This document shows positions 17,470-26,134 of a stretch of 64,000 bases of DNA, in pieces. Below the pieces are notes generated by a model. The model was given only the letters and a program-made list of their open reading frames with translations. It searched no databases and was not told where the DNA came from. The stretch's first letter is position 1, and each line of letters begins with the position of its first letter. The position numbers and the translations under genes were made by a program. Origin of the DNA: Streptomyces sporangiiformans (GTDB lineage: Bacteria; Actinomycetota; Actinomycetes; Streptomycetales; Streptomycetaceae); NCBI RefSeq assembly GCF_005768555.2, contig NZ_VCHX02000153.1, positions 1-64,000 of the forward strand, written 5' to 3'.

Positions 17470-18003
17470 TCAGGCGTCCTTGGACTCGCCCTCGGCGTCG
17501 GCCGGCTTCGCGTCCTCGACCTCTTCGGCAGCCTCGGTGGCCTCCGGAGCGTCCTTCGTGAGCACGTCCTCCTTCTTGAGGGCGTCCTCCTTCACGGCAC
17601 GCTTGGTCGCAGCCTCGGCCTCACCCGTGGCCTGCTGCGCCACGGTCAGCGCCTCCACCAGCTCGATGACCGCCATGGGCGCGTTGTCGCCCCGACGGTT
17701 ACCGATCTTGGTGATACGGGTGTAGCCGCCCGGACGGTTCTCGTACCGCGGGCCGATCTCGGTGAAGAGCGTGTGGACGACGCTCTTGTCCGTGATGACC
17801 TGGAGCACCTGACGGCGGTTGTGAAGGTCGCCCTTCTTCGCCTTGGTGACCAGACGCTCGGCGTACGGCCGCAGACGGCGGGCCTTCGCCTCGGTGGTGG
17901 TGATACGGCCGTGCTCGAACAGCGCCTTCGCGAGGTTCGCGAGGAGCAGCTTCTCGTGCGCGGCGCTGCCGCCCAGACGGGCACCCTTGGTGGGCTTCGG
18001 CAT
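17470..18003 (-). CDS. rplQ: 50S ribosomal protein L17
   Basis: Large-subunit protein near the peptide exit tunnel. The conserved core begins MPKPTKGARLGGSAAHEKLLLANLA and runs to about residue 115. The remaining 60 residues are an Ala/Glu/Lys-rich acidic tail, a normal actinobacterial extension (total 177). It is last gene of the alpha operon, downstream of rpoA. Confidence 0.97.
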   Translation of the reverse strand: MPKPTKGARLGGSAAHEKLLLANLAKALFEHGRITTTEAKARRLRPYAERLVTKAKKGDLHNRRQVLQVITDKSVVHTLFTEIGPRYENRPGGYTRITKIGNRRGDNAPMAVIELVEALTVAQQATGEAEAATKRAVKEDALKKEDVLTKDAPEATEAAEEVEDAKPADAEGESKDA

Positions 18004-18083
18004 GGTGTTTCTCCTAGGTGTCTGCCCCGGCCGTATCAGGTACCGGGGTCAGTATCCGAGCAGGCGGTCGCCTGTCGGAGACC

Positions 18084-18148
18084 CCGCGCCCCATAGGGGC
18101 GCGGGGAACTGCGCGACCAGCCACAACGGTCCCGCAGCCAAGAACCGG
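18084..18148 (-). repeat. Copy B of the dispersed 3'-end repeat
   Basis: Nearly identical to 6615-6679 and in the same orientation and position: it begins 16 bases beyond the rpoA stop codon on the minus strand. The GCGCCCC-TAT-GGGGCGC stem is kept although the loop differs from copy A (TTCG-type), a compensatory pattern that suggests the stem matters. Probable terminator module. Confidence 0.75.
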
Positions 18149-18164
18149 CGTCGGTCCCGAGCTC

Positions 18165-19187
18165 TTAGTACTGCTCGGTCTCGACGAACCCGGCGTCCGC
18201 GTCGTCGTCCGCGCCAAAGGCGTCGGCCGCCGCGGTCGGGTCGAATCCGGGCGGGCTGTCCTTCAGGGCCAGGCCCATACCGGCCAGCTTCGCCTTGACC
18301 TCGTCGATCGACTTCGCACCGAAGTTACGAATGTCGAGCAGGTCGGCCTCAGAGCGAGCCACGAGCTCACCCACGGAGTGGATGCCCTCACGCTTGAGGC
18401 AGTTGTACGACCGAACGGTGAGCTCGAGCTCCTCGATCGGAAGCGCCAGATCGGCAGCGAGCGCGGCGTCCGTCGGGGACGGACCCATGTCGATGCCCTC
18501 GGCGTCGATGTTGAGCTCGCGGGCGAGCCCGAACAGCTCGACCAGCGTCTTACCGGCGGAAGCCATGGCGTCACGCGGACGCATGGCCTGCTTGGTCTCG
18601 ACGTCGACGATCAGCTTGTCGAAGTCGGTGCGCTGCTCGACACGCGTGGCCTCGACCTTGTACGTGACCTTGAGCACCGGCGAGTAGATGGAGTCGACCG
18701 GGATACGCCCGATCTCCTGGCCCACCTGCTTGTTCTGCACCGCGGAGACGTAACCGCGGCCGCGCTCGACCGTCAGCTCCATCTCCAGCTTGCCCTTGCC
18801 GTTGAGCGTGGCGAGGACGAGGTCGGGGTTGTGCACCTCGACACCGGCCGGCGGCGCGATGTCGGCGGCGGTGACGAGACCCGGCCCCTGCTTGCGCAGG
18901 TACATCACGACAGGCTCGTCGTGCTCACTGCTCACGACGAGCTGCTTGATGTTGAGGATCAGGTCGGTGACGTCCTCCTTGACGCCCGGCACGGTGGTGA
19001 ACTCGTGCAGAACGCCGTCGATGCGGATGGACGTGACCGCCGCACCCGGAATCGAGGAGAGGAGCGTACGACGCAGGGAGTTGCCGAGGGTGTAACCGAA
19101 GCCCGGCTCCAGCGGCTCGATCACGAACCGGGAGCGGAACTCGTCGACGACCTCTTCGGTCAACGAGGGACGCTGAGCGATCAGCAT
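18165..19187 (-). CDS. rpoA: DNA-directed RNA polymerase subunit alpha
   Basis: Nucleates RNA polymerase assembly through an alpha dimer and contacts promoters and activators through its C-terminal domain. At 340 residues: N-terminal domain about 1-230 (FVIEPLEPGFGYTLGNSLRRTLLSSIPG present), C-terminal domain about 245-315 (LELTVRSYNCLKREGIHSVGELV), then an acidic tail DDDADAGFVETEQY. It lies between rpsK and rplQ. No rpsD lies between rpsK and rpoA, which is normal for Streptomyces. Confidence 0.98.
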   Translation of the reverse strand: MLIAQRPSLTEEVVDEFRSRFVIEPLEPGFGYTLGNSLRRTLLSSIPGAAVTSIRIDGVLHEFTTVPGVKEDVTDLILNIKQLVVSSEHDEPVVMYLRKQGPGLVTAADIAPPAGVEVHNPDLVLATLNGKGKLEMELTVERGRGYVSAVQNKQVGQEIGRIPVDSIYSPVLKVTYKVEATRVEQRTDFDKLIVDVETKQAMRPRDAMASAGKTLVELFGLARELNIDAEGIDMGPSPTDAALAADLALPIEELELTVRSYNCLKREGIHSVGELVARSEADLLDIRNFGAKSIDEVKAKLAGMGLALKDSPPGFDPTAAADAFGADDDADAGFVETEQY

Positions 19188-19276
19188 GTGTGGATCAGAT
19201 CCTTCATTCGTGGGCGCCCGCTATTTGACGCCCGACGGAACCCGCACGGTCACCCGGCGGGGTACTGCAAGGGTAC

Positions 19277-19311
19277 GGGCGATACGGCTCATATAAAGAG
19301 CCGTACCGCCC
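19277..19311 (-). terminator. Hairpin in the rpsK-rpoA spacer
   Basis: GGGCGATACGGCTC pairs with GAGCCGTACCGCCC (one mismatch) around an AT-rich ATATAAA loop, 28-62 bp beyond the rpsK stop. It may be a partial terminator or processing site that tunes rpoA relative to rpsK-rpsM. Confidence 0.6.
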
Positions 19312-19338
19312 GAAAACCTCAAACCAAGCGTCCGTACG

Positions 19339-19743
19339 TCAGACGCGACGGCGCTTGGGCGGACGGCAGCCGTTGTGCGGGGTGGGCGTGACGTCCTGGA
19401 TGGAGCCGACCTCGAGACCGGTCGCCTGCAGCGAACGGATGGCCGTCTCGCGACCCGAGCCCGGGCCCTTCACGAAGACGTCGACCTTGCGCATGCCGTG
19501 CTCCTGCGCGCGACGGGCAGCCGACTCGGCAGCCATCTGCGCGGCGAAGGGGGTGGACTTGCGCGAGCCCTTGAAGCCGACGTGGCCGGCGGAGGCCCAG
19601 GAGATCACGTTGCCGGTCGGGTCCGTGATCGAAACGATGGTGTTGTTGAACGTGCTCTTGATGTGCGCGTGGCCGTGAGCGACGTTCTTCTTTTCCTTGC
19701 GGCGCACCTTCTTGGTAGCGCCCTGACGACCCTTGGGGGGCAT
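19339..19743 (-). CDS. rpsK: 30S ribosomal protein S11
   Basis: Platform protein of the 30S subunit near the E site. It has 134 residues, ending HNGCRPPKRRRV as in all S11. The core AHGHAHIKSTFNNTIVSITD is present. It lies 70 bp downstream of rpsM on the same strand. Confidence 0.98.
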   Translation of the reverse strand: MPPKGRQGATKKVRRKEKKNVAHGHAHIKSTFNNTIVSITDPTGNVISWASAGHVGFKGSRKSTPFAAQMAAESAARRAQEHGMRKVDVFVKGPGSGRETAIRSLQATGLEVGSIQDVTPTPHNGCRPPKRRRV

Positions 19744-19813
19744 GTCTTTACTCCTACAGGGAGGTGGTCGGTCCTACAGCGAAGACCGCTGATGAAGCGT
19801 GGTCCGCTGCGGA

Positions 19814-20194
19814 CTACTTCTTGCCCGGCTTCTTCTTACCGGCGATGGCGCGACGCGGGCCCTTGCGGGTGCGGGCGTTGGTGCTGGTGCGCTGACCGTG
19901 GACGGGCAGGCCACGACGGTGACGCAGGCCCTGGTAGCAGCCGATCTCCACCTTGCGGCGGATGTCGGCCTGAACCTCACGACGGAGGTCACCCTCGGTC
20001 TTGATGTTGTTGTCCACGTACTCGCGGATCTTGACCAGCTCCTCCTCGGAGAGGTCGCGAACGCGGGTGTTCGGGTTGACGCCGGTCTCGGCCAGCGTCT
20101 TCTGCGAGAGAGTCCGGCCGATGCCGAACACATAGGTGAGGGCGACCTCCACGCGCTTCTCGCGCGGGATGTCAACACCGGAAACGCGTGCCAT
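19814..20194 (-). CDS. rpsM: 30S ribosomal protein S13
   Basis: 30S head protein that bridges to the 50S subunit. It has 126 residues starting MARVSGVDIPREKRVEVALTYVFG and ending in the basic GKKKPGKK tail that approaches P-site tRNA. RGLPVHGQRTSTNARTRKG is conserved. It is between rpmJ and rpsK. Confidence 0.98.
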   Translation of the reverse strand: MARVSGVDIPREKRVEVALTYVFGIGRTLSQKTLAETGVNPNTRVRDLSEEELVKIREYVDNNIKTEGDLRREVQADIRRKVEIGCYQGLRHRRGLPVHGQRTSTNARTRKGPRRAIAGKKKPGKK

Positions 20195-20387
20195 TCAATG
20201 GCTCCAGTTGTCGTTCGGAGGTCTTCCGCAGAACCGGCTCCCAGCCGCCGTATGAGGTACGAACTGGGTCCCCGGCCTCCGACCGGGGGTGTCGGATCCC
20301 TGTGAACAGTGGATCCGGGCTCTGCGTATGAACATGTACTGCTTGCGTCGCGCGAAGAATCTGCGGATGCAGAAGGTGGGTCGTGCG

Positions 20388-20501
20388 TCAGCCCTGGCGC
20401 TGCTTGTGGCGCGGGTTGTCGCAGATGACCATGACCCGGCCGTGACGGCGGATCACCCTGCACTTGTCGCAGATCTTCTTGACGCTCGGCTTGACCTTCA
20501 T
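20388..20501 (-). CDS. rpmJ: 50S ribosomal protein L36
   Basis: A 37-residue zinc-binding large-subunit protein, MKVKPSVKKICDKCRVIRR then HGRVMVICDNPRHKQRQG. The metal ligands Cys11, Cys14, Cys27 and His32 are all present, so this is the zinc (C+) form. It lies between infA and rpsM in the standard order. Confidence 0.96.
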   Translation of the reverse strand: MKVKPSVKKICDKCRVIRRHGRVMVICDNPRHKQRQG

Positions 20502-20559
20502 TGGGTGAGGTTCTCCGGGTCAGTGCCACCACCCCGCCGAAGCGGAGTGCGGGCAAGAT

Positions 20560-20781
20560 CTACTTGTATCGGTAGACGATCCGGCCACGCGTCAGGTCGT
20601 ACGGAGACAACTCCACCACGACCCGGTCGTCAGGGAGGATGCGGATGTAGTGCATGCGCATCTTGCCGCTGATATGTGCCAGGACCTGGTGGCCGTTCTG
20701 GAGCTCGACCTTGAACATGGCGTTCGGAAGAGACTCGACGACAGTGCCCTCGATCTCGATGGCACCTTGCTTCTTGGCCAC
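20560..20781 (-). CDS. infA: Translation initiation factor IF-1
   Basis: A 73-residue OB-fold protein that blocks the 30S A site during initiation. MAKKQGAIEIEGTVVESLPNAMFKV, GKMRMHYIRILPDDRVVVELSPYDLTRGRIVYRYK are the standard IF-1 segments. It is first gene of infA-rpmJ-rpsM-rpsK-rpoA-rplQ, downstream of map with a 391-bp spacer. Confidence 0.98.
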   Translation of the reverse strand: MAKKQGAIEIEGTVVESLPNAMFKVELQNGHQVLAHISGKMRMHYIRILPDDRVVVELSPYDLTRGRIVYRYK

Positions 20782-20964
20782 GCTTCGCCCTTCGAATCGA
20801 CTACCTTGAGCGACTCAGCGTTACCGCATGCAGACATGCGAATACACGAGAGTCGACGAGTCAGTCTACGTCAGGGCCCTCGGAAAGACGAATCGAGAAA
20901 GACTGCCCCGCATCGGAGATCATCATGCGGCGCACCGAAACCGGCACCCGACGGACAGCCCACA

Positions 20965-20994
20965 CTCGGCCAACTTGACCTTGCCCCCGTCCGG
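20965..20994 (-). pseudogene. Relic copy of the map 3' end
   Basis: Read on the minus strand these 30 bases encode PDGGKVKLAE, against PDGGKAKLAE near the C-terminus of the intact map gene (21209-21238). The copy lies 178 bp beyond the map stop and indicates a past tandem duplication of the end of map or a recombination scar. Confidence 0.55.
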
Positions 20995-21010
20995 CACCCG
21001 ACCAGCCCTC

Positions 21011-21145
21011 GACACCCGCCATCGCGGGCCGGCGCCCAGGGCGCCACACAAGCCTCGAAAAGCTGCGCAGACCAACCCCGACGCCGCCCTCGCGGGCTCG
21101 GCGCCCAGAGCGCCCCACAAGCTTCGAACAGCTACGCCGGCCTCC
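21011..21145. repeat. Imperfect 65-70-bp tandem repeat in the map-infA spacer
   Basis: Units at about 21011-21075 and 21080-21145 share TCGCGGG, GGCGCCCAG, GCGCC and ACAAGC-TCGAA blocks in the same order. Together with the map relic they fill most of the 391-bp map-infA gap. The remaining part next to infA (20782-20880) should hold the infA-operon promoter, but no convincing -35/-10 pair was found. Confidence 0.65.
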
Positions 21146-21172
21146 GACCAGCCGTCGCCGCCCCGGCCACCG

Positions 21173-22009
21173 TCAGGCCAGTGGGTCCGGCGCGGCCGTG
21201 ACCCCGTACTCCGCGAGCTTGGCCTTGCCGCCGTCCGGAGCCGTCAGTACCAGGGGACCGGCCTCCGTCAGCGCCACCGAGTGCTCCCAGTGGGACGACC
21301 ACGAACCGTCCGTGGTGATGACCGTCCAGTCGTCCGAGAGGACCTCGGTCTTCGGGGTGCCCAGGGACACCATGGGCTCGATGGCCAGGCAGAAGCCGGG
21401 CACCAGCTTCGGCCCCTTACCCCGCCGCCGCTCGACGTAGTTCAGCAGGTGCGGGTCCATGTGCATCTCCGTGCCGATGCCGTGGCCGCCGTAGTCCTCG
21501 ATGATCCCGTACCGGCCGCCGCCCTGCTTGGGCTGGCGGCGGATGTACGTCTCGATGGCACGCGACACGTCGACCAGCCGGTTGCCCTGCTTCATCGCCG
21601 CGATGCCCGCCCACATCGACTCCTCGGTCACCCGGGAGAGCTCGATCAGCTCCGGGGCGTGGCCGCTGCCCACGAACGCGGTGTACGCGGCGTCACCGTG
21701 CCACCCGTCCACGATGGCGCCCGCGTCGATGGAGATGATGTCGCCGTCCTTGAGGACGACGTCCTCGCTCGGGATGCCGTGCACGACGACCTCGTTCGCG
21801 GAGGTGCAGATCGTGGCGGGAAAGCCTCCGTACCCCAGGAAGTTCGACTTCGCCCCGTGCTCGTCCAGCACCTTGCGGGCGACCTCGTCCAGGTCCTTGG
21901 TCGTGGCCCCCGGCACCGCCGCTTCCCGCGTCGCCTTGTGGATGGCGGCGACGACAAGGCCCGCCTCACGCATCTTGGCGATCTGCTCGGGGGACTTTAT
22001 CTGCACCAT
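21173..22009 (-). CDS. map: Methionine aminopeptidase, type I
   Basis: Removes the initiator methionine from nascent proteins. At 278 residues it has the pita-bread fold. Metal ligands are visible in ISIDAGAIVDGWHGDAAYTA (two Asp), GYGGHGIGTEMH-like DYGGHGIGTEMHMDP (His), FCLAIEPMV (Glu) and HWEHSVALTE (Glu). The start at 22009 gives MVQIKSPEQIAKMREAGLVVA, the family's usual beginning. It follows adk on the same strand with 182 bp between. Confidence 0.97.
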   Translation of the reverse strand: MVQIKSPEQIAKMREAGLVVAAIHKATREAAVPGATTKDLDEVARKVLDEHGAKSNFLGYGGFPATICTSANEVVVHGIPSEDVVLKDGDIISIDAGAIVDGWHGDAAYTAFVGSGHAPELIELSRVTEESMWAGIAAMKQGNRLVDVSRAIETYIRRQPKQGGGRYGIIEDYGGHGIGTEMHMDPHLLNYVERRRGKGPKLVPGFCLAIEPMVSLGTPKTEVLSDDWTVITTDGSWSSHWEHSVALTEAGPLVLTAPDGGKAKLAEYGVTAAPDPLA

Positions 22010-22191
22010 GAGGGCCTGCGCTCTCCGTCTTTTCTGCCGAAGCCCGGCGGGTTCTCAGCCGAAGGTTCGGCTACGTCAACAACTCGGTCGTGTACAAAGC
22101 GTCGCGTACAAAGCTACGTACACAACAGTACGGCCGCGGCACCCGTCACGGGCACCGCGGCCGAACAGCGGGACAACCGGGCCGCAAGGCC

Positions 22192-22869
22192 CTAGGCGTC
22201 GTCCCGGTCGTCCTCGTCATCCTTGCGCTGGAGCGCTTCCATCGCACGCTTGGTGACCTCGTCCACCTTGCCGAGCGCCGAGATCGTCACGACCAGACCC
22301 TGCGCCCGGTAGTAGTCGATGATCGGCTCGGTCTGCGTGTGGTAGACCTCCAGCCGCTTACGGACGGTCTCCTCGGTGTCGTCGTCCCGCTGGTACAGCT
22401 CGCCGCCACAGACGTCACAGACGCCCTTCTTCTTCGGCGGGCTGTACGACTCGTGGAAGACGTGGCTCGAGTCCTTGCGGCAGATGCGGCGGCCGGCGAT
22501 GCGCTTGACCACCTCGCCCTCGGGGACCTCCAGGTCCAGGACCGCGTCCAGCTCCACCCCGTCGGCCTTCAGCGCCTGGTCCAGCGACTCGGCCTGCGAG
22601 ACATTGCGCGGGAAGCCGTCCAGCAGGAAGCCGTTCGCGGCGTCCGGCTGCTCCATACGGTCCCGGGCCATGCCGATCGTGACCTCGTCCGGTACCAGGT
22701 TCCCCGCGTCCATGTAGGACTTGGCAAGTTTGCCGAGTTCCGTCTTCTGGTTGATGTTGGACCGGAAGAGGTCGCCCGTGGAGATGTGCGGGATCGACAG
22801 GTTCTTGGCAAGAAACGCAGCCTGCGTTCCCTTGCCGGCACCGGGCGGCCCGACGAGGACGATTCGCAT
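22192..22869 (-). CDS. adk: Adenylate kinase
   Basis: Balances ATP, ADP and AMP. At 225 residues: P-loop GPPGAGKGTQ near residue 7, NMP-binding HISTGDLFR, DGFPRN, and a long LID containing CRKDSSHVFHESY and CDVCGGELYQRDDD, with three visible cysteines that might help bind zinc. Its ATG overlaps the secY stop by one base (TGATG), so it is translationally coupled to secY. Confidence 0.97.
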   Translation of the reverse strand: MRIVLVGPPGAGKGTQAAFLAKNLSIPHISTGDLFRSNINQKTELGKLAKSYMDAGNLVPDEVTIGMARDRMEQPDAANGFLLDGFPRNVSQAESLDQALKADGVELDAVLDLEVPEGEVVKRIAGRRICRKDSSHVFHESYSPPKKKGVCDVCGGELYQRDDDTEETVRKRLEVYHTQTEPIIDYYRAQGLVVTISALGKVDEVTKRAMEALQRKDDEDDRDDA

Positions 22870-24182
22870 CAGCGGAGGAACCCTTCGTAATTGCGCTGCT
22901 GGAGCTGGCTCTCGATCTGCTTCACCGTCTCCAGACCCACACCCACGATGATGAGGATGCTGGTTCCACCGAACGGGAAGTTCTGGTTTGCTCCGAAACC
23001 GACCAACGCCATCGTCGGCACGAGAGCGATCAGACCCAAGTACAGCGAACCCGGCCAGGTGATCCGGTTGAGTACGTATCCCAAGTACTCAGCGGTCGGC
23101 CGGCCAGCCCGGATGCCCGGGATGAAGCCACCATACTTCTTCATGTTGTCCGCGACTTCCTCGGGGTTGAACGAGATGGCCACGTAGAAGAAGGCGAAGA
23201 ACACGATCAGTACGAAGTACGTGCTGATGTAAATCGGATGGTCACCCTTGGTGAGATTCTGCTCGATCCAGGTCTTCCAGCCGGAGTTCCCACCCGCGAA
23301 CTGCGCGATCAGCGCCGGGATGTAGAGCAGCGACGAGGCGAAGATCACAGGGATGATGCCCGCCTGGTTGACCTTCAGCGGAATGTACGTGGACGTGCCG
23401 CCGTAGGAGCGGCGGCCGATCATCCGCTTCGCGTACTGGACCGGGATGCGGCGCTGTGCCTGCTCGACGAAGACCACCAGGCCGACCATCACGAGGCCGA
23501 CCGCGATCACGGTGCCGAACTCGATCCAGCCGTCCGCGAGGTCGCCCTGCTGCTTGATGGCCCACAGCGCGGACGGGAAGGTGGCGGCGATCGAGATGAA
23601 CATCAGGATCGACATGCCGTTGCCGATGCCGCGGTCGGTGATGAGCTCACCGAGCCACATCACGAGAGCGGTACCCGACGTCATCGTGATGACCATCGTG
23701 ATCGTCACGAAGATCGACTGGTCAGGCACGATCTGGGTGGCGACCGGGCAGCCCTGGAACAGCGCGCCGCTGCGAGCGGTGGCCACCAGGCCGGTGCCCT
23801 GGAGGATGGCCAACGCCACCGTCAGGTAACGGGTGTACTGCGTGATCTTCGCCGTACCGGCCTGGCCCTCCTTCTTGAGGGCTTCCAGACGCGGGATCAC
23901 CACGGTCAGCAGCTGCAGAATGATGCTCGCCGTGATGTACGGCATGATGCCGAGCGCGAAGACCGTGATCTGCAGCAGCGCGCCACCACTGAACATGTTG
24001 ACCAGGCCCAGCAGGCCCTGGCTCGCGTTGGCGTTGTCGATACAGGTCTGGACGTTCTTGTAGTCGACGCCCGGGATCGGGATATGCGTACCGATCCGGT
24101 AGACCACGATGATGCCGAGCGTGAAGAGCAGCTTCTTGCGCAGGTCGGGCGTCTTGAACGCCCGGGCGAACGCGGTGAGCAC
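22869..24182 (-). CDS. secY: Preprotein translocase subunit SecY
   Basis: Channel subunit of the Sec translocon with ten transmembrane segments over 437 residues. It starts MLTAFARAFKTPDLRKKLLFTLGI and includes GIMPYITASIILQLL and the cytosolic loop RRSYGGTSTYIPLKVNQAGIIPVIFASSLL, both SecY signatures. In this genome it is split from the spc operon by a strong hairpin, with its own promoter candidate, and leads secY-adk-map. Confidence 0.98.
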   Translation of the reverse strand: MLTAFARAFKTPDLRKKLLFTLGIIVVYRIGTHIPIPGVDYKNVQTCIDNANASQGLLGLVNMFSGGALLQITVFALGIMPYITASIILQLLTVVIPRLEALKKEGQAGTAKITQYTRYLTVALAILQGTGLVATARSGALFQGCPVATQIVPDQSIFVTITMVITMTSGTALVMWLGELITDRGIGNGMSILMFISIAATFPSALWAIKQQGDLADGWIEFGTVIAVGLVMVGLVVFVEQAQRRIPVQYAKRMIGRRSYGGTSTYIPLKVNQAGIIPVIFASSLLYIPALIAQFAGGNSGWKTWIEQNLTKGDHPIYISTYFVLIVFFAFFYVAISFNPEEVADNMKKYGGFIPGIRAGRPTAEYLGYVLNRITWPGSLYLGLIALVPTMALVGFGANQNFPFGGTSILIIVGVGLETVKQIESQLQQRNYEGFLR

Positions 24183-24242
24183 GGTGCCTCCTGCGACCCC
24201 CGCGCAACTGCGTCAGAGGTGACGGTCTTGAGGTTCGACGAA

Positions 24243-24271
24243 TAAGTAACGGACAGCTAACTAACAGCCAA
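24243..24271 (-). promoter_or_regulatory. Candidate promoter of secY-adk-map
   Basis: Minus-strand TTGGCT (complement of 24266-24271) and TACTTA (complement of 24243-24248) are separated by 17 bp, in the only AT-rich patch of the rplO-secY spacer and about 60 bp before the secY start. Confidence 0.45.
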
Positions 24272-24388
24272 AAGCCGTCCAGAGTTCCCCCGTGGGTACG
24301 CCGGCCGGCCCCGGGGCGGAGCCCCGCATGGAACAGAGCAACAGTGCTCGCCACCATACCGGCGAGAAGGGGCACCTTGGAACGACCA

Positions 24389-24422
24389 ACCGGGGATGCC
24401 CCATTTGTGGGGCATCCCCGGT
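24389..24422 (-). terminator. Terminator after rplO (spc operon end)
   Basis: A perfect 15-bp inverted repeat, ACCGGGGATGCCCCA and its complement, around a four-base TTTG loop, 36-69 bp beyond the rplO stop. It separates the ribosomal spc genes from secY. Confidence 0.8.
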
Positions 24423-24457
24423 CGGGATCGCTCAAGTCATCGAGACGTCCGGAGTAT

Positions 24458-24913
24458 TCAGACGAGCTCGGTGACGGTACCGCCGGCGGCGGTGATCTTC
24501 TCCTTGGCGGAGCCGGAGACGGCGTCGACCGTCACCTGCAGCGCCACGGAGAGCTCGCCCTGGCCGAGGACCTTGACGAGGCTGTTCTTGCGAACAGCGC
24601 CCTTGGCGACCAGATCGGCCACCGTGACCTCGCCACCCTCGGGGTAGAGAGCGGCCAGCTTGTCGAGGTTCACGACCTGGTACTCGGTCTTGAACGGGTT
24701 CTTGAAGCCCTTCAGCTTCGGGAGACGCATGTGGAGGGGCATCTGCCCGCCCTCGAAGCGCTCCGGAACCTGGTAACGGGCCTTCGTGCCCTTGGTACCA
24801 CGACCGGCCGTCTTACCCTTCGACGCCTCACCACGACCGACACGGGTCTTGGCGGTCTTGGCGCCCGGGGCGGGACGGAGGTTGTGGATCTTGAGCGGGT
24901 TGTTCTCCGCCAT
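24458..24913 (-). CDS. rplO: 50S ribosomal protein L15
   Basis: Late-assembling 50S protein. The ATG at 24913 gives 151 residues beginning MAENNPLKIHNLRPAPGAK; a longer reading upstream overlaps rpmD and is rejected. The Gly/Lys-rich RVGRGEASKGKTAGRGTKG segment is typical. It follows rpmD by two bases and is the last spc-operon gene before a terminator. Confidence 0.97.
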   Translation of the reverse strand: MAENNPLKIHNLRPAPGAKTAKTRVGRGEASKGKTAGRGTKGTKARYQVPERFEGGQMPLHMRLPKLKGFKNPFKTEYQVVNLDKLAALYPEGGEVTVADLVAKGAVRKNSLVKVLGQGELSVALQVTVDAVSGSAKEKITAAGGTVTELV

Positions 24914-24915
24914 GA

Positions 24916-25098
24916 TCAGTCGACCTCCTCGACCGTCACGAGGTGGCGGACGGTGTGCACCATGCCGCGGAACTCGGGGCGGTCCTCCTTGACGACCACG
25001 TCGTTGACCCGCTTCAGGCCAAGCGAACGCAGGGTGTCGCGGTGGTTCTGCTTGCTGCCGATGTACGACTTCGTCTGCGTGATCTTGAGCTGAGCCAT
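24916..25098 (-). CDS. rpmD: 50S ribosomal protein L30
   Basis: A 60-residue protein, MAQLKITQTKSYIGSKQNHRD to HLVTVEEVD. The start overlaps the last base of rpsE; an upstream extension is out of keeping with the family. The rpsE-rpmD-rplO order is standard. Confidence 0.96.
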   Translation of the reverse strand: MAQLKITQTKSYIGSKQNHRDTLRSLGLKRVNDVVVKEDRPEFRGMVHTVRHLVTVEEVD

Positions 25099-25706
25099 TA
25101 CGCAGCACCAGCCCCGGCACGCGCACGCAGCAGAGCCGCGGGAGCGACGTCCTCGAGGGGCAGACCGCGGCGGGCCGCGATCTCCTCGGGACGCTGCAGA
25201 CCCTTCAGGGCCTCCACGGTCGCGTGCACGATGTTGATCGCGTTGGACGAGCCGAGCGACTTCGACAGGATGTCGTGAACGCCGGCGCACTCGAGCACAG
25301 CACGCACCGGGCCACCGGCGATAACGCCGGTACCGGGGGAAGCAGGCTTGAGCAGGACGACGCCCGCGGCCTTCTCGCCCGTGATCGGGTGCGGGATGGT
25401 GCCCTGGATACGGGGGACCTTGAAGAAGTGCTTCTTGGCCTCCTCAACACCCTTGGCGATGGCGGCCGGCACCTCCTTGGCCTTGCCGTAACCGACACCC
25501 ACGGTGCCGTCACCGTCGCCCACCACGACCAGCGCGGTGAAGCTGAAGCGACGACCACCCTTCACAACCTTGGCGACGCGGTTGATCGCGACAACGCGCT
25601 CAACGTATGCGGTCTTCTCGGCGGCAGCTGCGCCGCCGTCACGGCCCTTCCGGTCCCGCCGCTCGCCGCCACCGGCACCGCCACCGCGGCGCTGGGGTCC
25701 AGCCAT
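25098..25706 (-). CDS. rpsE: 30S ribosomal protein S5
   Basis: 30S protein involved in decoding accuracy. At 202 residues it has a Gly/Arg-rich N-terminal extension (MAGPQRRGGGAGGGERRDRKG) before the double-stranded-RNA-binding-like domain RVVAINRVAKVVKGGRRFSFTALVVVGD. It lies 41 bp after rplR and overlaps rpmD by one base. Confidence 0.97.
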   Translation of the reverse strand: MAGPQRRGGGAGGGERRDRKGRDGGAAAAEKTAYVERVVAINRVAKVVKGGRRFSFTALVVVGDGDGTVGVGYGKAKEVPAAIAKGVEEAKKHFFKVPRIQGTIPHPITGEKAAGVVLLKPASPGTGVIAGGPVRAVLECAGVHDILSKSLGSSNAINIVHATVEALKGLQRPEEIAARRGLPLEDVAPAALLRARAGAGAA

Positions 25707-25747
25707 TGGAATTACCTCTCTCTGTTTCCGCTAGCTCTACGGCAGGC

Positions 25748-26131
25748 TCAGAACTTGAGCCCGGCTTCGCGGGCGGCGTCCGCCAGGGCGGCGATGCGCC
25801 CGGCGTACTGGTTGCCACCACGGTCGAACACGACGGCCTCGACACCGGCAGCCTTGGCACGCTCGGCGACCAGGGCGCCGACCTGCTTGGCCTGCGCGGA
25901 CTTGTCGCCCTCGCCGCTGCGGATCGTGGTGTCCAGGGTCGACGCCGACGCCAGGGTGTGACCCTTGATGTCGTCGATGACCTGGGCCACGATGTGGCGG
26001 TTCGAGCGCGTCACGACCAGACGAGGACGCGTCGCCGAACCCGAGACCTTCTTACGGATCCGGATGTGGCGGCGCTTGATGGCGGCACGCTTGTAAGCGT
26101 CGCCCTTAGCGATCTTCGTACCGTATGCCAT
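25748..26131 (-). CDS. rplR: 50S ribosomal protein L18
   Basis: 5S rRNA-binding protein with 127 residues. The basic N-terminus and RPRLVVTRSNRHIVAQVIDD, KAAGVEAVVFDRGGNQYAGRIAALADAAREAGLKF are typical. Three bases after rplF. Confidence 0.97.
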   Translation of the reverse strand: MAYGTKIAKGDAYKRAAIKRRHIRIRKKVSGSATRPRLVVTRSNRHIVAQVIDDIKGHTLASASTLDTTIRSGEGDKSAQAKQVGALVAERAKAAGVEAVVFDRGGNQYAGRIAALADAAREAGLKF

Positions 26132-26134
26132 GGC

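Noticed and set aside
19188..19338. Missing rpsD between rpsK and rpoA taken as a deletion
   Set aside because: Streptomyces normally encode rpsD elsewhere; the spacer is short and clean apart from a hairpin.
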